From Stagnimonas sp. (GTDB taxonomy: Bacteria; Pseudomonadota; Gammaproteobacteria; Nevskiales; Nevskiaceae), in NCBI GenBank assembly GCA_030652575.1, contig JAUSQI010000153.1:1-64000 (forward strand): a DNA stretch of 64,000 bases. The letters run 5' to 3'. Positions 32,639 to 42,248 of the stretch are shown one piece after another; position 1 is the stretch's first letter, and each line of letters begins with the position of its first letter. Under the pieces are notes generated by a model that saw only the letters and a program-made list of their open reading frames with translations, did no database searches and was not told where the DNA came from. A program made the translations under genes and the position numbers.

Positions 32639-34621
32639 ATGAAACCCTTTTCCTTCACGACCTCGGCCAGCGCACTGGCCCTTGGCTTCGCCGCCCTCGG
32701 TCTTGCTGCCTGCAACGACCAGAACACCAGCACTACGCCGGTGCTGACCATCCCGACAACGCCAACCACACCGGTCGCGATGACCACGGTCAGCGGCGTC
32801 GCGGCTACCGGCGCGCCGATCAGTGGCGGCGCAGTGGCACTGCGCTGCGCCAACGGCACAACGGCCAGCACCACCAGTGCCGCCGATGGCCGTTGGAGCG
32901 CCAGCGTGCCGTCATCCGCCCTGCCTTGCGCGGTGCAGGTTTCGGGTGGCACGCCCACGGGCACCTTCTATTCCATCGCCCGCAGCGCCAGCGGCACGGC
33001 GAGCACGGCCAACCTCACGCCGATCGGCGATCTCGCGCTGGCCTCGGCGGTGAATGCGGCCGTCGGCACGGCGGTCGATGCCTGGTACGCCAGCGCCACC
33101 GACGCCCAGCGCCAGCAGGTGGCGGATGGCCTCAACACCGCCATCGCCAGCCTGCGTACCGCACTGGCCAATGCCGGCTACAGCCTGCCGGGTGAGGGAT
33201 TCGATCCCTTCACCGCGGCTATTACGGCCGGTGCAGCCACCGATGCCTACGACCAGTTGCTGGAGGCCTACAAGCAGGCACTGGCCGACGAAGGCAAGAC
33301 CTACGAGTCGGCTCGCGGTGACTACACCGCCGGTGCCGGTGTGGCCGCCGCACCCACCACCACGCCGCCGCCCACCGGCGAGACGCCCGACACCAGCCTG
33401 AGCGCCAGCGAGACCGGCGCGCGCTTTGCCACCACCGGCACCGTGCTGGGCACGGCGGAGCAGAACCAGCTGCGCTACTGGGCCGGCCCCGGCAGTGTCA
33501 CCACCGGCAGCACCGCCGGCACGCTCGACGAGGTGACGCTGATCGGCCCGGATGCCAACAGCTATCTGAATTTCCGCGACCTGCCGGATGCCGTCGGCAC
33601 CTACGACTGCGGCTATGGCTTCAACGACGAGAAGGCCAACATCGAACTCGGCTTTGCCGCCAACAACGGCTACAACACCGTCGGCACGCGCGGCAGCAAC
33701 GGCACGTTCACGACGGGCTTCCGCTGCTCCATCACGCTCACCAAGGTCGGCGAGCGCAACGGCAGCGGCTACACCGGTGCCATCGAGGGCAGCTTCGACG
33801 CGCAGCTCTACCGGAGCGGCCGGGCCGTGAACCAGCCGGATTCGATTTCGGTGAAGGGCAACTTCCGTCTCGGTGCCGCTACCCCAGTCACACCCACACC
33901 GACACCCACGGTCGGCAAGGGCATTCTGGGCAGCGCGCTCAACACGGTGTTCGCGGGTGACTACGTGCTGAAGTGCTCCGCCTCGCCGGGGCAGGCGGTG
34001 CAGACCTTCGCGTTCTCCATCGCGGCGGATGGCAGCAGCCGCTTCAACGGCGCGCCGCTGGTGGATGCAACGCATCCGGGCGTGGTCGAGACCGAAGGCA
34101 TTCTCTCGTCGGGCATCACGATGGAGTTTTCACCCTCGGCCAGCGGCAGCGCCTACGTGGTGCTGGGTTTCCGCAGCGACGGCAGCTTCGTGCCGAACAG
34201 CGTCCACGTGCCAGGCGAACCCTACGGTCAAACGCTGACCTGCTTCAGCAACAGCGGCAACACCGCACCGGCCGGTACCAGCCGCGCCTTGCAGAGCATC
34301 CCGCAGGCCGTCGCCGCACTGGCGCGCACCGAGACGCTCAACTGCCGCCAGGGCGGGGCGACCGCGCCGCAGACCCTCACCATCAACAGCGATGGCTCGG
34401 CCCAGCTGGGTGCGCAGAGCTTTGCGGCCGCCACACTCTTCAACATCACCGACCGGCTGCTGTTCGGCGCGGAGGGCCAGAAAGGCACCGTGCAATACAG
34501 CGACAGCAGCAGCGGCAGCTTCCGCCTGCTGGCGGTGGATGTGGATGCCGACCTGAAGACCACCGGCGTGATCGCCGCGGTGGGTACCGGGCCCAACGAC
34601 AGCATCAGCTGCACGCCCTGA
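32639..34621 (+). CDS. Lipoprotein of unknown function with an Ig-like N-terminal domain
   Basis: A 660-residue predicted lipoprotein: signal MKPFSFTTSASALALGFAAL with lipobox GLAAC. After a Thr/Pro-rich spacer comes a domain like a carboxypeptidase-regulatory/Ig fold (VSGVAATGAPISGGAVALRC), then a helical segment to about residue 215, another Thr/Pro linker, a beta-rich central domain with paired Cys (TYDCGYGF, GFRCSITLTKVG) and two related carboxy-terminal pieces (VLKCSASPGQAVQTFAFSIA and LNCRQGGATAPQTLTINSDG). I start at 32639 because GGAG lies 8 nt upstream, though an in-frame ATG at 32624 exists. It follows the secreted protein by 52 nt and ends at a strong terminator. Function unknown. 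Confidence 0.75.
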   Translation: MKPFSFTTSASALALGFAALGLAACNDQNTSTTPVLTIPTTPTTPVAMTTVSGVAATGAPISGGAVALRCANGTTASTTSAADGRWSASVPSSALPCAVQVSGGTPTGTFYSIARSASGTASTANLTPIGDLALASAVNAAVGTAVDAWYASATDAQRQQVADGLNTAIASLRTALANAGYSLPGEGFDPFTAAITAGAATDAYDQLLEAYKQALADEGKTYESARGDYTAGAGVAAAPTTTPPPTGETPDTSLSASETGARFATTGTVLGTAEQNQLRYWAGPGSVTTGSTAGTLDEVTLIGPDANSYLNFRDLPDAVGTYDCGYGFNDEKANIELGFAANNGYNTVGTRGSNGTFTTGFRCSITLTKVGERNGSGYTGAIEGSFDAQLYRSGRAVNQPDSISVKGNFRLGAATPVTPTPTPTVGKGILGSALNTVFAGDYVLKCSASPGQAVQTFAFSIAADGSSRFNGAPLVDATHPGVVETEGILSSGITMEFSPSASGSAYVVLGFRSDGSFVPNSVHVPGEPYGQTLTCFSNSGNTAPAGTSRALQSIPQAVAALARTETLNCRQGGATAPQTLTINSDGSAQLGAQSFAAATLFNITDRLLFGAEGQKGTVQYSDSSSGSFRLLAVDVDADLKTTGVIAAVGTGPNDSISCTP

Positions 34622-34636
34622 TCGCTGGGTGTCCTC

Positions 34637-34668
34637 AAAAAAAGCCCGCGCTGGTCGCGGGTTTTTTT
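34637..34668. terminator. Bidirectional Rho-independent terminator
   Basis: CCCGCG (34645-34650) pairs with CGCGGG (34656-34661), flanked by an A-run before and seven T after. It ends the secreted-protein/lipoprotein unit. The remaining gap to 34771 holds an AGGAGAG ribosome site (34762-34768) for the next gene and nothing else I can name. Confidence 0.9.
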
Positions 34669-34771
34669 GTGAACGTTCCGTCGCGAGCGATCTTTACCAC
34701 TTCGCGCTGCGCGGGATGCAGGCAAGAATGCAGCGCTGCATCGGATGCGGCTTTCGAAGCTAGGAGAGATC

Positions 34772-36994
34772 ATGCGCTGGATTCTGCGACGGGATTGCCT
34801 GTCACCCCTGTTGATGGCTGCTGCGCTGGTCGGCTGCGGTGATTCGCCGCCGCCGGTCACCGCGCCGGGTGGTGTGACCGGCGACAACACCGCACCGGCG
34901 GTCAGCAAGTTCGATCTGGCCAACCGCTGCTTCGTGATGAAGACCGGCGGCAAGTACGTGGTCAGCGATGCCGACGGCTTCATCGCCAGCGGCGGCGATG
35001 CCGCCAGCGCCGAGCATTTCTACATGAAGCCCGCCGGCCTCGGCCGCTACCTGTTCTACACCAGCGGCAAGGCGCTGCTGACCGGCAGCGGCACCGCCGT
35101 GACGGCCGAGACCACCCCTGCGGACGGCGCCGACATCACGCTCGACGGCACCAACGGCAGCTACACGGCGACGTCGCTGGGTCTGCCGCTGGCCACCGAC
35201 GGCACCGGCCGCCTGCTGCTGGGTACCACGCCCGCACCGCTGACGTTCGAGCTGGCCAAGGGCGGTTGCAGCGTCTACCCCGAAATGCCGGTCGGCATCG
35301 ACGCGCCGACTTTCAAGAACTTCATCGGCAAGCCGGTGATCGGCTTCGCCGAAGTGCATTCGCACATGGGCATGAGCAGCGAGATGTCCGACGGCAGCGG
35401 CGATGTCGGCCCGTCTTCCGGCGGCGTGCTGTACGGCCAGCCCATCAACCGCTTCGGCGTGCCCGAGGCGCTGGGCAATTGCATCGCCCTGCACGGCCCC
35501 AACGGCATCCTGAGTGCCGAGAACATCATCCTCGACACCGACCCGCTGGCGATGCACGACACCGTCGGCTGGCCGAGTTTCATCGACTGGCCGAAGGACG
35601 ATTCCTTCCTGCACCAGCAGATGTATTACAAGTGGATCGAGCGCGCCTGGAAGGCCGGCCTGCGCACCATGTCGATTCACGGCACCACCATCGAGGCGCT
35701 GTGCAACATCGCCAAGGCGACCTACGGTGGCCTGACCAACGTCGGCAAGAACGTCGAGTGCGTCGACCAGGACGTGGGCGACTTGCAGGTGGCCTATTTG
35801 TTCGACATCGAGAAATACGTCGACGCGCAGGAAGGTGGTCCCGGCAAGGGCTGGTTCCGCATCGTCAAGGACCCGACCGAAGCGCGCAGCGTGATCGCCG
35901 ACGGCAAGCTGGCGGTGATTCCGGGGCTGGAGTTCGCCAACGTGTTCCGCTGCCGCGTGCGCTTCCTGCCCGACGGCACCGAGATTCCGGGCTGCACCCG
36001 CGAGTCGATCGACGCGGAAATCGACAAGGCCTGGGCCTCCGGCGTGCGCCAGATCTTCCCCTACCACGATGTCGACAGCGCGCTCGGCGGCACCGGCATC
36101 TTCAGCTCCATCCTCAACTACGTCGGCTTCACCGACACGCTCGGTTTCTGGAAGACCTACAACTGCCCCGACGTGGAGTACTTCACCGGCGAAGGCGTGT
36201 ATGTCGCCGGCGCGGAGCTGGAGACCGGCGCGCTGATGCTGGGCGGCGACCCCTTGAGCCAGGCGCTGATCGCAGCCGGTGCTGGCGTGCTGCCGCTGTA
36301 TCCGCCCGGCCGCCAGTGCAATGCGCGCGGCGTGACCGACCTCGGCAAGTACGCCATCGACAAGATCATGAAGAAGGGCTTCGTGTTCGACATCGACCAC
36401 GCCGAGCTGTCGATCAAGCAGTACATGCTCGACCAGGGTGCCAAGGTGACGCCGAACTACCCGATGATCTCGGGCCACGGCGGCCACGGCGGCATCACCA
36501 CGGCGCAGGCCGAGCAGCTGTTCCGCCAGGGCGGCGTGATCTTCCCCGGCCTGCCCAACGGCAAGGACTTCGCGCGCTTCATCCAGCAGCTCAAGCCGGT
36601 GTGGACGCGCTCCACCAGCCGCCCACTGGCGGTCGGCTACGGTGCTGATTCCAACGGCCTGCGCACCCTGCCGGGGCCACGCGGTGCGGGGTCGGAGCCC
36701 ATCCAGTATCCCTTCACGCTGTTCAAGGGCGCAGGCTGGGGGCCGCAGTACGCGGCGGCCGGCATCGCGCCGATCAAGGTGGAGATGCTGTCGATCCCCG
36801 GCGGCAAGACCTGGAACATGGACGAGCAGGGCATGTCGCACTACGGCCTGGTGCCGGACATCGTCGAGGAGCTGCGCATCGAGGGCGGCGAAGAGGCCAC
36901 CACGGCGCTCTACAACTCGGCCGAGACCTACCTGCAGCTGTGGGAGCAGACGCTGAAGGCCTCCGCCGAGGCCAAGAAGCTGCCGTCGCCATAG
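34772..36994 (+). CDS. Lipoprotein with a metal-dependent (amidohydrolase/M19-like) hydrolase domain
   Basis: A 740-residue predicted lipoprotein (MRWILRRDCLSPLLMAAALV, lipobox LVGCG). Residues ~40-165 are a beta-rich domain. From ~190 on it looks like a TIM-barrel metal hydrolase: EVHSHMGMSSEM supplies an HxH metal pair at the first strand, with further candidate ligands in SIHGTTIEAL, DIDHAELS, ISGHGGHGG and VGYGADSNGL. The DIDHAE...SGHGG order resembles membrane dipeptidases (M19), but I cannot call a family firmly. It is probably periplasmic or outer-membrane anchored. The substrate is unknown. The next gene, a polytopic membrane protein, starts 10 nt after its stop, so the two probably act together. 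Confidence 0.72.
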   Translation: MRWILRRDCLSPLLMAAALVGCGDSPPPVTAPGGVTGDNTAPAVSKFDLANRCFVMKTGGKYVVSDADGFIASGGDAASAEHFYMKPAGLGRYLFYTSGKALLTGSGTAVTAETTPADGADITLDGTNGSYTATSLGLPLATDGTGRLLLGTTPAPLTFELAKGGCSVYPEMPVGIDAPTFKNFIGKPVIGFAEVHSHMGMSSEMSDGSGDVGPSSGGVLYGQPINRFGVPEALGNCIALHGPNGILSAENIILDTDPLAMHDTVGWPSFIDWPKDDSFLHQQMYYKWIERAWKAGLRTMSIHGTTIEALCNIAKATYGGLTNVGKNVECVDQDVGDLQVAYLFDIEKYVDAQEGGPGKGWFRIVKDPTEARSVIADGKLAVIPGLEFANVFRCRVRFLPDGTEIPGCTRESIDAEIDKAWASGVRQIFPYHDVDSALGGTGIFSSILNYVGFTDTLGFWKTYNCPDVEYFTGEGVYVAGAELETGALMLGGDPLSQALIAAGAGVLPLYPPGRQCNARGVTDLGKYAIDKIMKKGFVFDIDHAELSIKQYMLDQGAKVTPNYPMISGHGGHGGITTAQAEQLFRQGGVIFPGLPNGKDFARFIQQLKPVWTRSTSRPLAVGYGADSNGLRTLPGPRGAGSEPIQYPFTLFKGAGWGPQYAAAGIAPIKVEMLSIPGGKTWNMDEQGMSHYGLVPDIVEELRIEGGEEATTALYNSAETYLQLWEQTLKASAEAKKLPSP

Positions 36995-37004
36995 GCCGTT
37001 TCTG

Positions 37005-38486
37005 ATGCGCGTGTTGAAGTCGATGAGCACGCGCATCGTCTGCGCCCTGGCGGCGCTGATGCTGCCGCTCGGTGCAGAGGCGCACGGCTTCGGCCGGCTC
37101 TACAACCTGCCGGTGCCGTTCTGGCTCTACGCCTGGGCGGCGACGGCAGCACTTGTGCTGTCTTTCCTGCTGGTCGCATTTTTCGCAAGCGCGCCGAAGG
37201 CGGCATCACCGCCGTCGACGCGCGACATCAGCCATGCCGGTTGGGTGCGTGCGCTGCGCCGCCTGCTGCCGGCACTGAAGCTCTTCAGCGTGCTGCTGTT
37301 GCTGCTGTGCATTGCCACGGCGCTGTTCGGCAATCGCGATCCCTTCCGCAATTTCAGCATGACTTTTTTCTGGGTCGTGTTCCTGCTCGGCGTCACCTAT
37401 CTGACGGCGCTGGTCGGCGATTTCTATGCCGTGCTCAATCCCTGGCGGGTGATGACCGACGCGCTTGGCCGCGTCGTGCGCGGCTATGCCCGTGGGCGCG
37501 TGCCGTATCGCGCCAGTTGGGGCGACTGGCCGGCGCTGCTGCTGTATCTGACCTTTATCTGGTTCGAGCTGTTCGGCCTGGGCAGGCCGGTGCCGCTGGC
37601 CAAGCTGCTGCTCGCCTACAGCGCGCTCAACATCGTCGGCGTCTGGCTCGTCGGCAGTGCGGCGTGGTTCCGGCACTGCGAGTTCTTTGCGGTGTTTCTG
37701 CGTCTCGTTGGGCTGATGGCACCACTGGACTACCGCCGTGGCGCGGCAGGCGAGCGCGGCAGCCTGCATCTGCGCATGCCGTTTGCGGGGCTGGTGCAAC
37801 AGCGCCCCGAAAGCCTGGGTACCGTGCTGTTCGCACTGGCCATGCTCTCCACCACCGCCTTCGACGGCCTGCGCGCCACGCAAAGCTGGGTGTATCTGTT
37901 CTGGAGTGATCCGACCGGCCTCGTCACCGCGCTGGCGGGTGCACGCCCGGTGGCGGTTTACGCCAGCCTGAGGTCGTGGTACCTGGGCTGGGAGACGTTC
38001 TGGCTTATCACTTCGCCGTTTCTCTACCTTGCCGCCTATCTGGCCTGCATCGCGCTCGCGAAATGCCTGACCCGCAGCCCGCGTCCGGTGCGCGAACTGG
38101 CGCTGGATTTCGGCTTCACGCTGCTGCCCATCGCGTTCGTCTACCACCTCACGCACTACGCCACGCTGATGCTCACGCAGGGTCTGAAGATCGTCAGCTT
38201 GGCATCCGACCCCTTCGGCTGGGGCTGGAATCTGTTCGGCACCGCCACACTGCTGAAGGCCCCGATATTGCCGAGCATGGGCCTGGTCTGGCATGCGCAG
38301 GTGGGCCTGATCCTGTTCGGCCACATCGCCAGCGTCTATGTCGCCCATCTTGTGGCATTGCGGGTGTGGCCGACACGCCGCAGCGCCCTGCTGAGCCAGC
38401 TGCCGATGCTGGCGCTGATGGTGCTGTTCACCGTGGCGGGGCTGTGGATCATCGCGCAGCCGCTGACGACGGAGTCAATGCGCTAA
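37005..38486 (+). CDS. Polytopic membrane protein (start resembles proteins annotated as fenitrothion hydrolase)
   Basis: A 493-residue integral membrane protein with a signal-like start (ending GAEAHGFG) and roughly ten hydrophobic segments spread through the whole length, such as FWLYAWAATAALVLSFLLVA and LFSVLLLLLCIATALFG. The RLYNLPVPFWLYAWAATAAL opening resembles proteins that databases often label fenitrothion hydrolase, a label I regard as unreliable. No hydrolase motif is visible. Conserved-looking His/Arg residues near membrane borders (HLTHYATLMLTQGLKI) might bind a cofactor. It is encoded 10 nt after the hydrolase-like lipoprotein and is probably its transport or membrane partner. 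Function unknown. Confidence 0.7.
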   Translation: MRVLKSMSTRIVCALAALMLPLGAEAHGFGRLYNLPVPFWLYAWAATAALVLSFLLVAFFASAPKAASPPSTRDISHAGWVRALRRLLPALKLFSVLLLLLCIATALFGNRDPFRNFSMTFFWVVFLLGVTYLTALVGDFYAVLNPWRVMTDALGRVVRGYARGRVPYRASWGDWPALLLYLTFIWFELFGLGRPVPLAKLLLAYSALNIVGVWLVGSAAWFRHCEFFAVFLRLVGLMAPLDYRRGAAGERGSLHLRMPFAGLVQQRPESLGTVLFALAMLSTTAFDGLRATQSWVYLFWSDPTGLVTALAGARPVAVYASLRSWYLGWETFWLITSPFLYLAAYLACIALAKCLTRSPRPVRELALDFGFTLLPIAFVYHLTHYATLMLTQGLKIVSLASDPFGWGWNLFGTATLLKAPILPSMGLVWHAQVGLILFGHIASVYVAHLVALRVWPTRRSALLSQLPMLALMVLFTVAGLWIIAQPLTTESMR

Positions 38487-39124
38487 CCGCGCCAGGCACG
38501 CGAGAGCAGCACCCCGGCGAGCAGCAGCATGGTGAGGCCGACCAGCAGGTCGAGCACCTTCCACGCCATCGGCCGTGCAAACACCGGTGCCAGCCAGCGT
38601 GCGCCGTAGCCGAGGCCGATGAACCAGACATAAGAGGCTGCGGCCGCGCCCACCACGAATAGCGTACGGCTGGCCGGCGGCAGCCCTGAACCCACCGCAC
38701 CCATCAGCAGCACGGTGTCGAGATAGACGTGCGGATTGAGAAAGGTGAAGGCCGCCGTGCTCGCCAAGGCGCGCGCCAGCGTCATGGAAGGTTGCAGCGT
38801 CACCGCCATCGTCTCGGTGTGCGCCGCGCGGCGCAGGGCGCTGATGCCGTACCAGGCCAGAAACACCGCGCCACCGAGCGTCAACGCCAGCGTCAGCCCC
38901 GGCACGACCGTGAGCAGCGCGCCCAGGCCCGCCACGCCAGCCGCAATCAGCAGCGCATCGGCCGTGCCGCAGAACAGCACGATGGCGCCCACGTGCTCGC
39001 GGCGCAGCCCTTGCCGCAGCACGAACATGTTCTGCGCGCCGATGGCCATGATGAGCGCGGCCGAGAGTGCAAAGCCCTTGGCGAAAGCGGCGAACAGCGA
39101 AAGCTCTGCGAGATTGGGTGACAT
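38483..39124 (-). CDS. argO: LysE/ArgO-family amino-acid exporter
   Basis: A 213-residue inner-membrane exporter with six hydrophobic segments. LysE/ArgO signatures are FAKGFALSAALIMAIGAQNMFVLRQGL (the GxQNxxVLRQGL core of the first helix) and AFTFLNPHVYLDTVLLMG (the NPxxYLDxxxLxG motif). By family it removes excess arginine or lysine from the cell. I start at the ATG at 39124; upstream in-frame residues are not conserved-looking. The location fits a window with four arginine-catabolism genes and an amino-acid importer. Its 3' end overlaps the convergent membrane-protein gene by 4 nt. Confidence 0.88.
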   Translation of the reverse strand: MSPNLAELSLFAAFAKGFALSAALIMAIGAQNMFVLRQGLRREHVGAIVLFCGTADALLIAAGVAGLGALLTVVPGLTLALTLGGAVFLAWYGISALRRAAHTETMAVTLQPSMTLARALASTAAFTFLNPHVYLDTVLLMGAVGSGLPPASRTLFVVGAAAASYVWFIGLGYGARWLAPVFARPMAWKVLDLLVGLTMLLLAGVLLSRAWRG

Positions 39125-39159
39125 CAAGAGGTTCGAAAAGCCCGTGGATTTCGGTGATG

Positions 39160-40686
39160 TTAAATCCAGTACTTGATGAGCGACGCGCCGGTTTCCTTCA
39201 GGCGCTCGACCCAGGGCCGCGCACGCCATTCTTCCAGCGTGATGCGATGGGACTGCGCCATGTCCTGCGTGAACAGCGTCTCCATCTTCGTGCCGAAGCG
39301 CTTGCCGATCACCACCGCGTTGGCCTCGTCGTTGTGGATGAAACTGCGGTAGTCGAGGTTGGCACTGCCGACGGTGGACCAGACGCCGTCCACCACCGCG
39401 GTCTTGGCGTGCAGCATCACGGGTTTGTATTCGTAGATCTTGATGCCGGCCTTCAGCAGCCGGTCGTAATAGTGGCGTGTGATGAGCGGCAGAAAGCCGA
39501 CATCCGACTTGGCCGGCAGCAGCAGGCGCACGTCGACACCGCGCTTGGCGGTGTCGCAGAGCAGCGCGGTGAAATCCTCGTTGGGCGCGAAGTAGCTCTG
39601 TGTGATCCAGACGCTTTTTTCAGCGAGCTTGATGGCGCTGAAATAGGTGCCATAGATGACGTTCTTCTTCTCGCGCCGGTTGAGCAGCGCCTTGGCGGCG
39701 GACTCCGGCACGGCGAGGAACACGCTCAACAGATCGGTGCCCTCGCTGGTGAGCACGCGCACGATGTCGTCGCCCACCGCCTGCTGCGGTGGAAAGTACT
39801 GACCGCTCAGGTCGATCTCCCCCTTGCCGGCCTCCCAGGCTTCGAGAAACGCGCGCTGGAACGACGCCACCGCCGGGCCTTCGACCTTGATGTGGGTGTC
39901 GCGCCAGCCGGCACCGGGCGGCAGCTGCGAGGGCCGCATGCCGGAACCGCCGCTGGGCTCCTCACCACCGCTGCTGCCCGCGCTGCCGCCACTGCCGCTC
40001 GCCCCGCTGCTGCTGGCCGCGACACCCGTGGCGCGCGCCTCGCCGTTGGGTGAGGACTCGGTGTATTCGTCCATGATGTTGATGCCGCCGGTGAAGGCGA
40101 CCAGGCCATCCACCACCAGGAGCTTGCGGTGGCTGCGGCGGTTGACGCGCCAGATGCGGAGGTCTTTGGTCTTGTGGAACTCCAGCAGTTGCACGCCTGC
40201 GGCCTTGAGCTCGTCCTTGAACTTCTCGCCCGCGCCCGCGCCGCCGATGCTGTCGAACGCGAGTCGCACAATCACACCGGCCCTGGCTCGCGCGCTCAGG
40301 GCCTCGGCGTACTGCTGGCCGATCTTTTCGTCGGTGATGATGTAGATGTCGAGATGGATGTGATGCTTTGCCTTGCGGATGGCATCGAGCTGTGCCGCGT
40401 GCGCGGCGGGGCCGTCCACCAGCAGCTCCACCTTGTTGCCGGCGATGGCCGGGCGGCGCGTCAGCGCGGTTTCAGCCGCACCCACCTTGCGGGCGTATTC
40501 GTAGGCGGCCGGGTCGTGGCCGACGGCATCGCGCAGCACGGCGTCGGGCGATTTGGCGACGGCACCATTGCAGTTGCAGGTGTCGGCGACGCGAATCCAG
40601 TTGCTGCCCGCTTTCACGGCGGTTGGCGGCACGCTGGCGCAGGCTGCGAGCAGCAGTGCGGCGGCGAGCGCTGCCGCGAGTTTCAA
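39160..40686 (-). CDS. Phospholipase-D-superfamily lipoprotein (cardiolipin synthase C-like)
   Basis: A 508-residue predicted lipoprotein with two HKD motifs, HRKLLVVDG (followed by TGGINIMDEY) and HAKTAVVDG (followed by GSANLDYRSF), as in ClsC/YmdC-type cardiolipin synthases that transfer phosphatidyl groups. The best start is a TTG at 40686, which gives the perfect lipoprotein signal MKLAAALAAALLLAAC; upstream ATGs do not. That TTG overlaps the astD stop (TTTGA), so translation may be coupled to astD. A low-complexity Ser/Gly insertion (roughly 29 residues) sits after the first HKD region. A role in membrane lipid remodelling is inferred from the family. Confidence 0.8.
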   Translation of the reverse strand: MKLAAALAAALLLAACASVPPTAVKAGSNWIRVADTCNCNGAVAKSPDAVLRDAVGHDPAAYEYARKVGAAETALTRRPAIAGNKVELLVDGPAAHAAQLDAIRKAKHHIHLDIYIITDEKIGQQYAEALSARARAGVIVRLAFDSIGGAGAGEKFKDELKAAGVQLLEFHKTKDLRIWRVNRRSHRKLLVVDGLVAFTGGINIMDEYTESSPNGEARATGVAASSSGASGSGGSAGSSGGEEPSGGSGMRPSQLPPGAGWRDTHIKVEGPAVASFQRAFLEAWEAGKGEIDLSGQYFPPQQAVGDDIVRVLTSEGTDLLSVFLAVPESAAKALLNRREKKNVIYGTYFSAIKLAEKSVWITQSYFAPNEDFTALLCDTAKRGVDVRLLLPAKSDVGFLPLITRHYYDRLLKAGIKIYEYKPVMLHAKTAVVDGVWSTVGSANLDYRSFIHNDEANAVVIGKRFGTKMETLFTQDMAQSHRITLEEWRARPWVERLKETGASLIKYWI

Positions 40687-42155
40687 AAGGTCAAACCGGG
40701 TGAGAGAGATGAGGGTTTCTCCAGCTTGGGCGCTTCGCTCGATGCAACCGGGTAGCTGCAATAGTCCGCTGCATAGTAGGCGCTGGGCCGGTGGTTGCCG
40801 GAATGGCCGGGGCCACCAAACGGGAAGCTGCCGGAGGCCCCCGTGGTCTGCCGGTTGCGGTTGACGATGCCGGCGCGGATGCGTTTGAAGAACTGCGCCC
40901 ACTCGGCATCGTCGTCGGTGAGCATGCCGGCGCTCAGACCAAATTGCGTGTTGTTGGCCTGGGCGATGCTTTCGTCGAGCGAGGCGGTGCGGATGACTTT
41001 CAGCAGCGGGCCGAAGTCTTCTTCGTCCGGTACGTCGGCAACGCAGGCGGTGATGTCGATGAGGCCGGGCGAGACGAAGGCATCGCCCTTGTCGAGACGC
41101 TGCATTTTCAGCAGCGGCGTGGCGCCGAGTGCGATGAGGCGCGTTTGAGAGTCCAGCAGCAGCTGCGCGGCGCGCGATGAGACGACCGGGCCCATGAAGG
41201 GTGCGGGTTCGTCCTCGCTGCCGCCGATGCGCAGGGCTTTGGTGACTTCGATCAGCCGCGCGAGCAGGGCATCGCCCTTGGCGCCAGCAGGCACCATCAA
41301 GCGACGCGCGCAGGTGCAGCGCTGGCCGCTGGTGATCCAGCTCGACTGCACGATCTCGTGCACGGCCGCATCGACATCGCCGACGCTGCCGATGACCAGC
41401 GGATTGTTGCCGCCGAGTTCCAGCGCGAGGATCACATGCGGCCGTGCGGCGAACTGAGTGCTAAGGATGCCGCCGGTGCGGGCGCTGCCGGTGAAGTAGA
41501 GGCCATCGAGCTGCTTGTGCGCCGCCACCGCTTCGCCCGTCGCCCGCTCGCCCTGCACGAGGTTGATGACACCTGGCGGCAGGCCGGCGGCCTCCCAGCA
41601 CTTCAGTGTTTCCTCGGCGACCATCGGCGTCAGCTCGCTGGGCTTGAACACCACGGTATTGCCGGCGAGCAGGGCGGGCACGATGTGGCCGTTGGGCAGA
41701 TGGCCGGGAAAGTTGTACGGCCCGAACACCGCGACCACGCCATGCGGCTTGTGGCGCAGGATGAAGCGGCCGAACGGCTGGGCCTGTTCACGGGTGCCGG
41801 TGCGCTCGTGATAGGCCGCAATCGAGAGTTCGATCTTGCCTGCCATCGCAGCGACTTCCGTGCGTGCTTCCCACAGCGGCTTGCCCACTTCGCGGGCGAT
41901 GGTCAGTGCCAGTGTCTCGCTGCGCTCTTTCAGCACCGCCGCAAAGCGCCGCGCAAAGCCAGCGCGCTCGTCGAAACTCAGATCGGCCCAGGGCTCGAAC
42001 GCAGCGCGGGCGGCGGTGAAGGCGGCATCGACATCGGCCGCATCGGCGCTGTGTCCCTGCCAGAGCGAAGCGCCGGTCGAAGGGTTGTGACTCTCGAAGG
42101 TCGCGCCGTGGCCGGACTGCCAGTAGCCGTTGATGAAAAGCGGATTGTTGGTCAT
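40683..42155 (-). CDS. astD: N-succinylglutamate 5-semialdehyde dehydrogenase
   Basis: A 490-residue NAD-dependent aldehyde dehydrogenase, fourth step of the arginine succinyltransferase pathway (succinylglutamate semialdehyde to succinylglutamate). Signatures: start MTNNPLFINGYW, VFGPYNFPGHLPNGHIVPAL, the catalytic Glu in LALELGGNNPLVI, the catalytic Cys in SSWITSGQRCTCARR, and the AstD-type tail NRQTTGASGSFPFGGPGHSG. I start at the ATG at 42155 because the residues before it are an Arg-rich, non-conserved extension. Its stop overlaps the start of the phospholipase-D-like gene. Confidence 0.95.
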   Translation of the reverse strand: MTNNPLFINGYWQSGHGATFESHNPSTGASLWQGHSADAADVDAAFTAARAAFEPWADLSFDERAGFARRFAAVLKERSETLALTIAREVGKPLWEARTEVAAMAGKIELSIAAYHERTGTREQAQPFGRFILRHKPHGVVAVFGPYNFPGHLPNGHIVPALLAGNTVVFKPSELTPMVAEETLKCWEAAGLPPGVINLVQGERATGEAVAAHKQLDGLYFTGSARTGGILSTQFAARPHVILALELGGNNPLVIGSVGDVDAAVHEIVQSSWITSGQRCTCARRLMVPAGAKGDALLARLIEVTKALRIGGSEDEPAPFMGPVVSSRAAQLLLDSQTRLIALGATPLLKMQRLDKGDAFVSPGLIDITACVADVPDEEDFGPLLKVIRTASLDESIAQANNTQFGLSAGMLTDDDAEWAQFFKRIRAGIVNRNRQTTGASGSFPFGGPGHSGNHRPSAYYAADYCSYPVASSEAPKLEKPSSLSPGLTF

Positions 42156-42248
42156 GGGTCTGCTGCCGTAGTGCGTGCCACAGTTTAGGCAAACACAGAT
42201 TACCCCGCGCCTTCTTCGACGACGTGCTGTAGCAGCCAAACCTCACGA

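Noticed and set aside
34802-37036. Long antisense frame (744 codons) over the metal-hydrolase lipoprotein
   Set aside because: Composition-driven shadow; no start signal or motif, while the plus strand has a ribosome site, lipobox and metal motifs.
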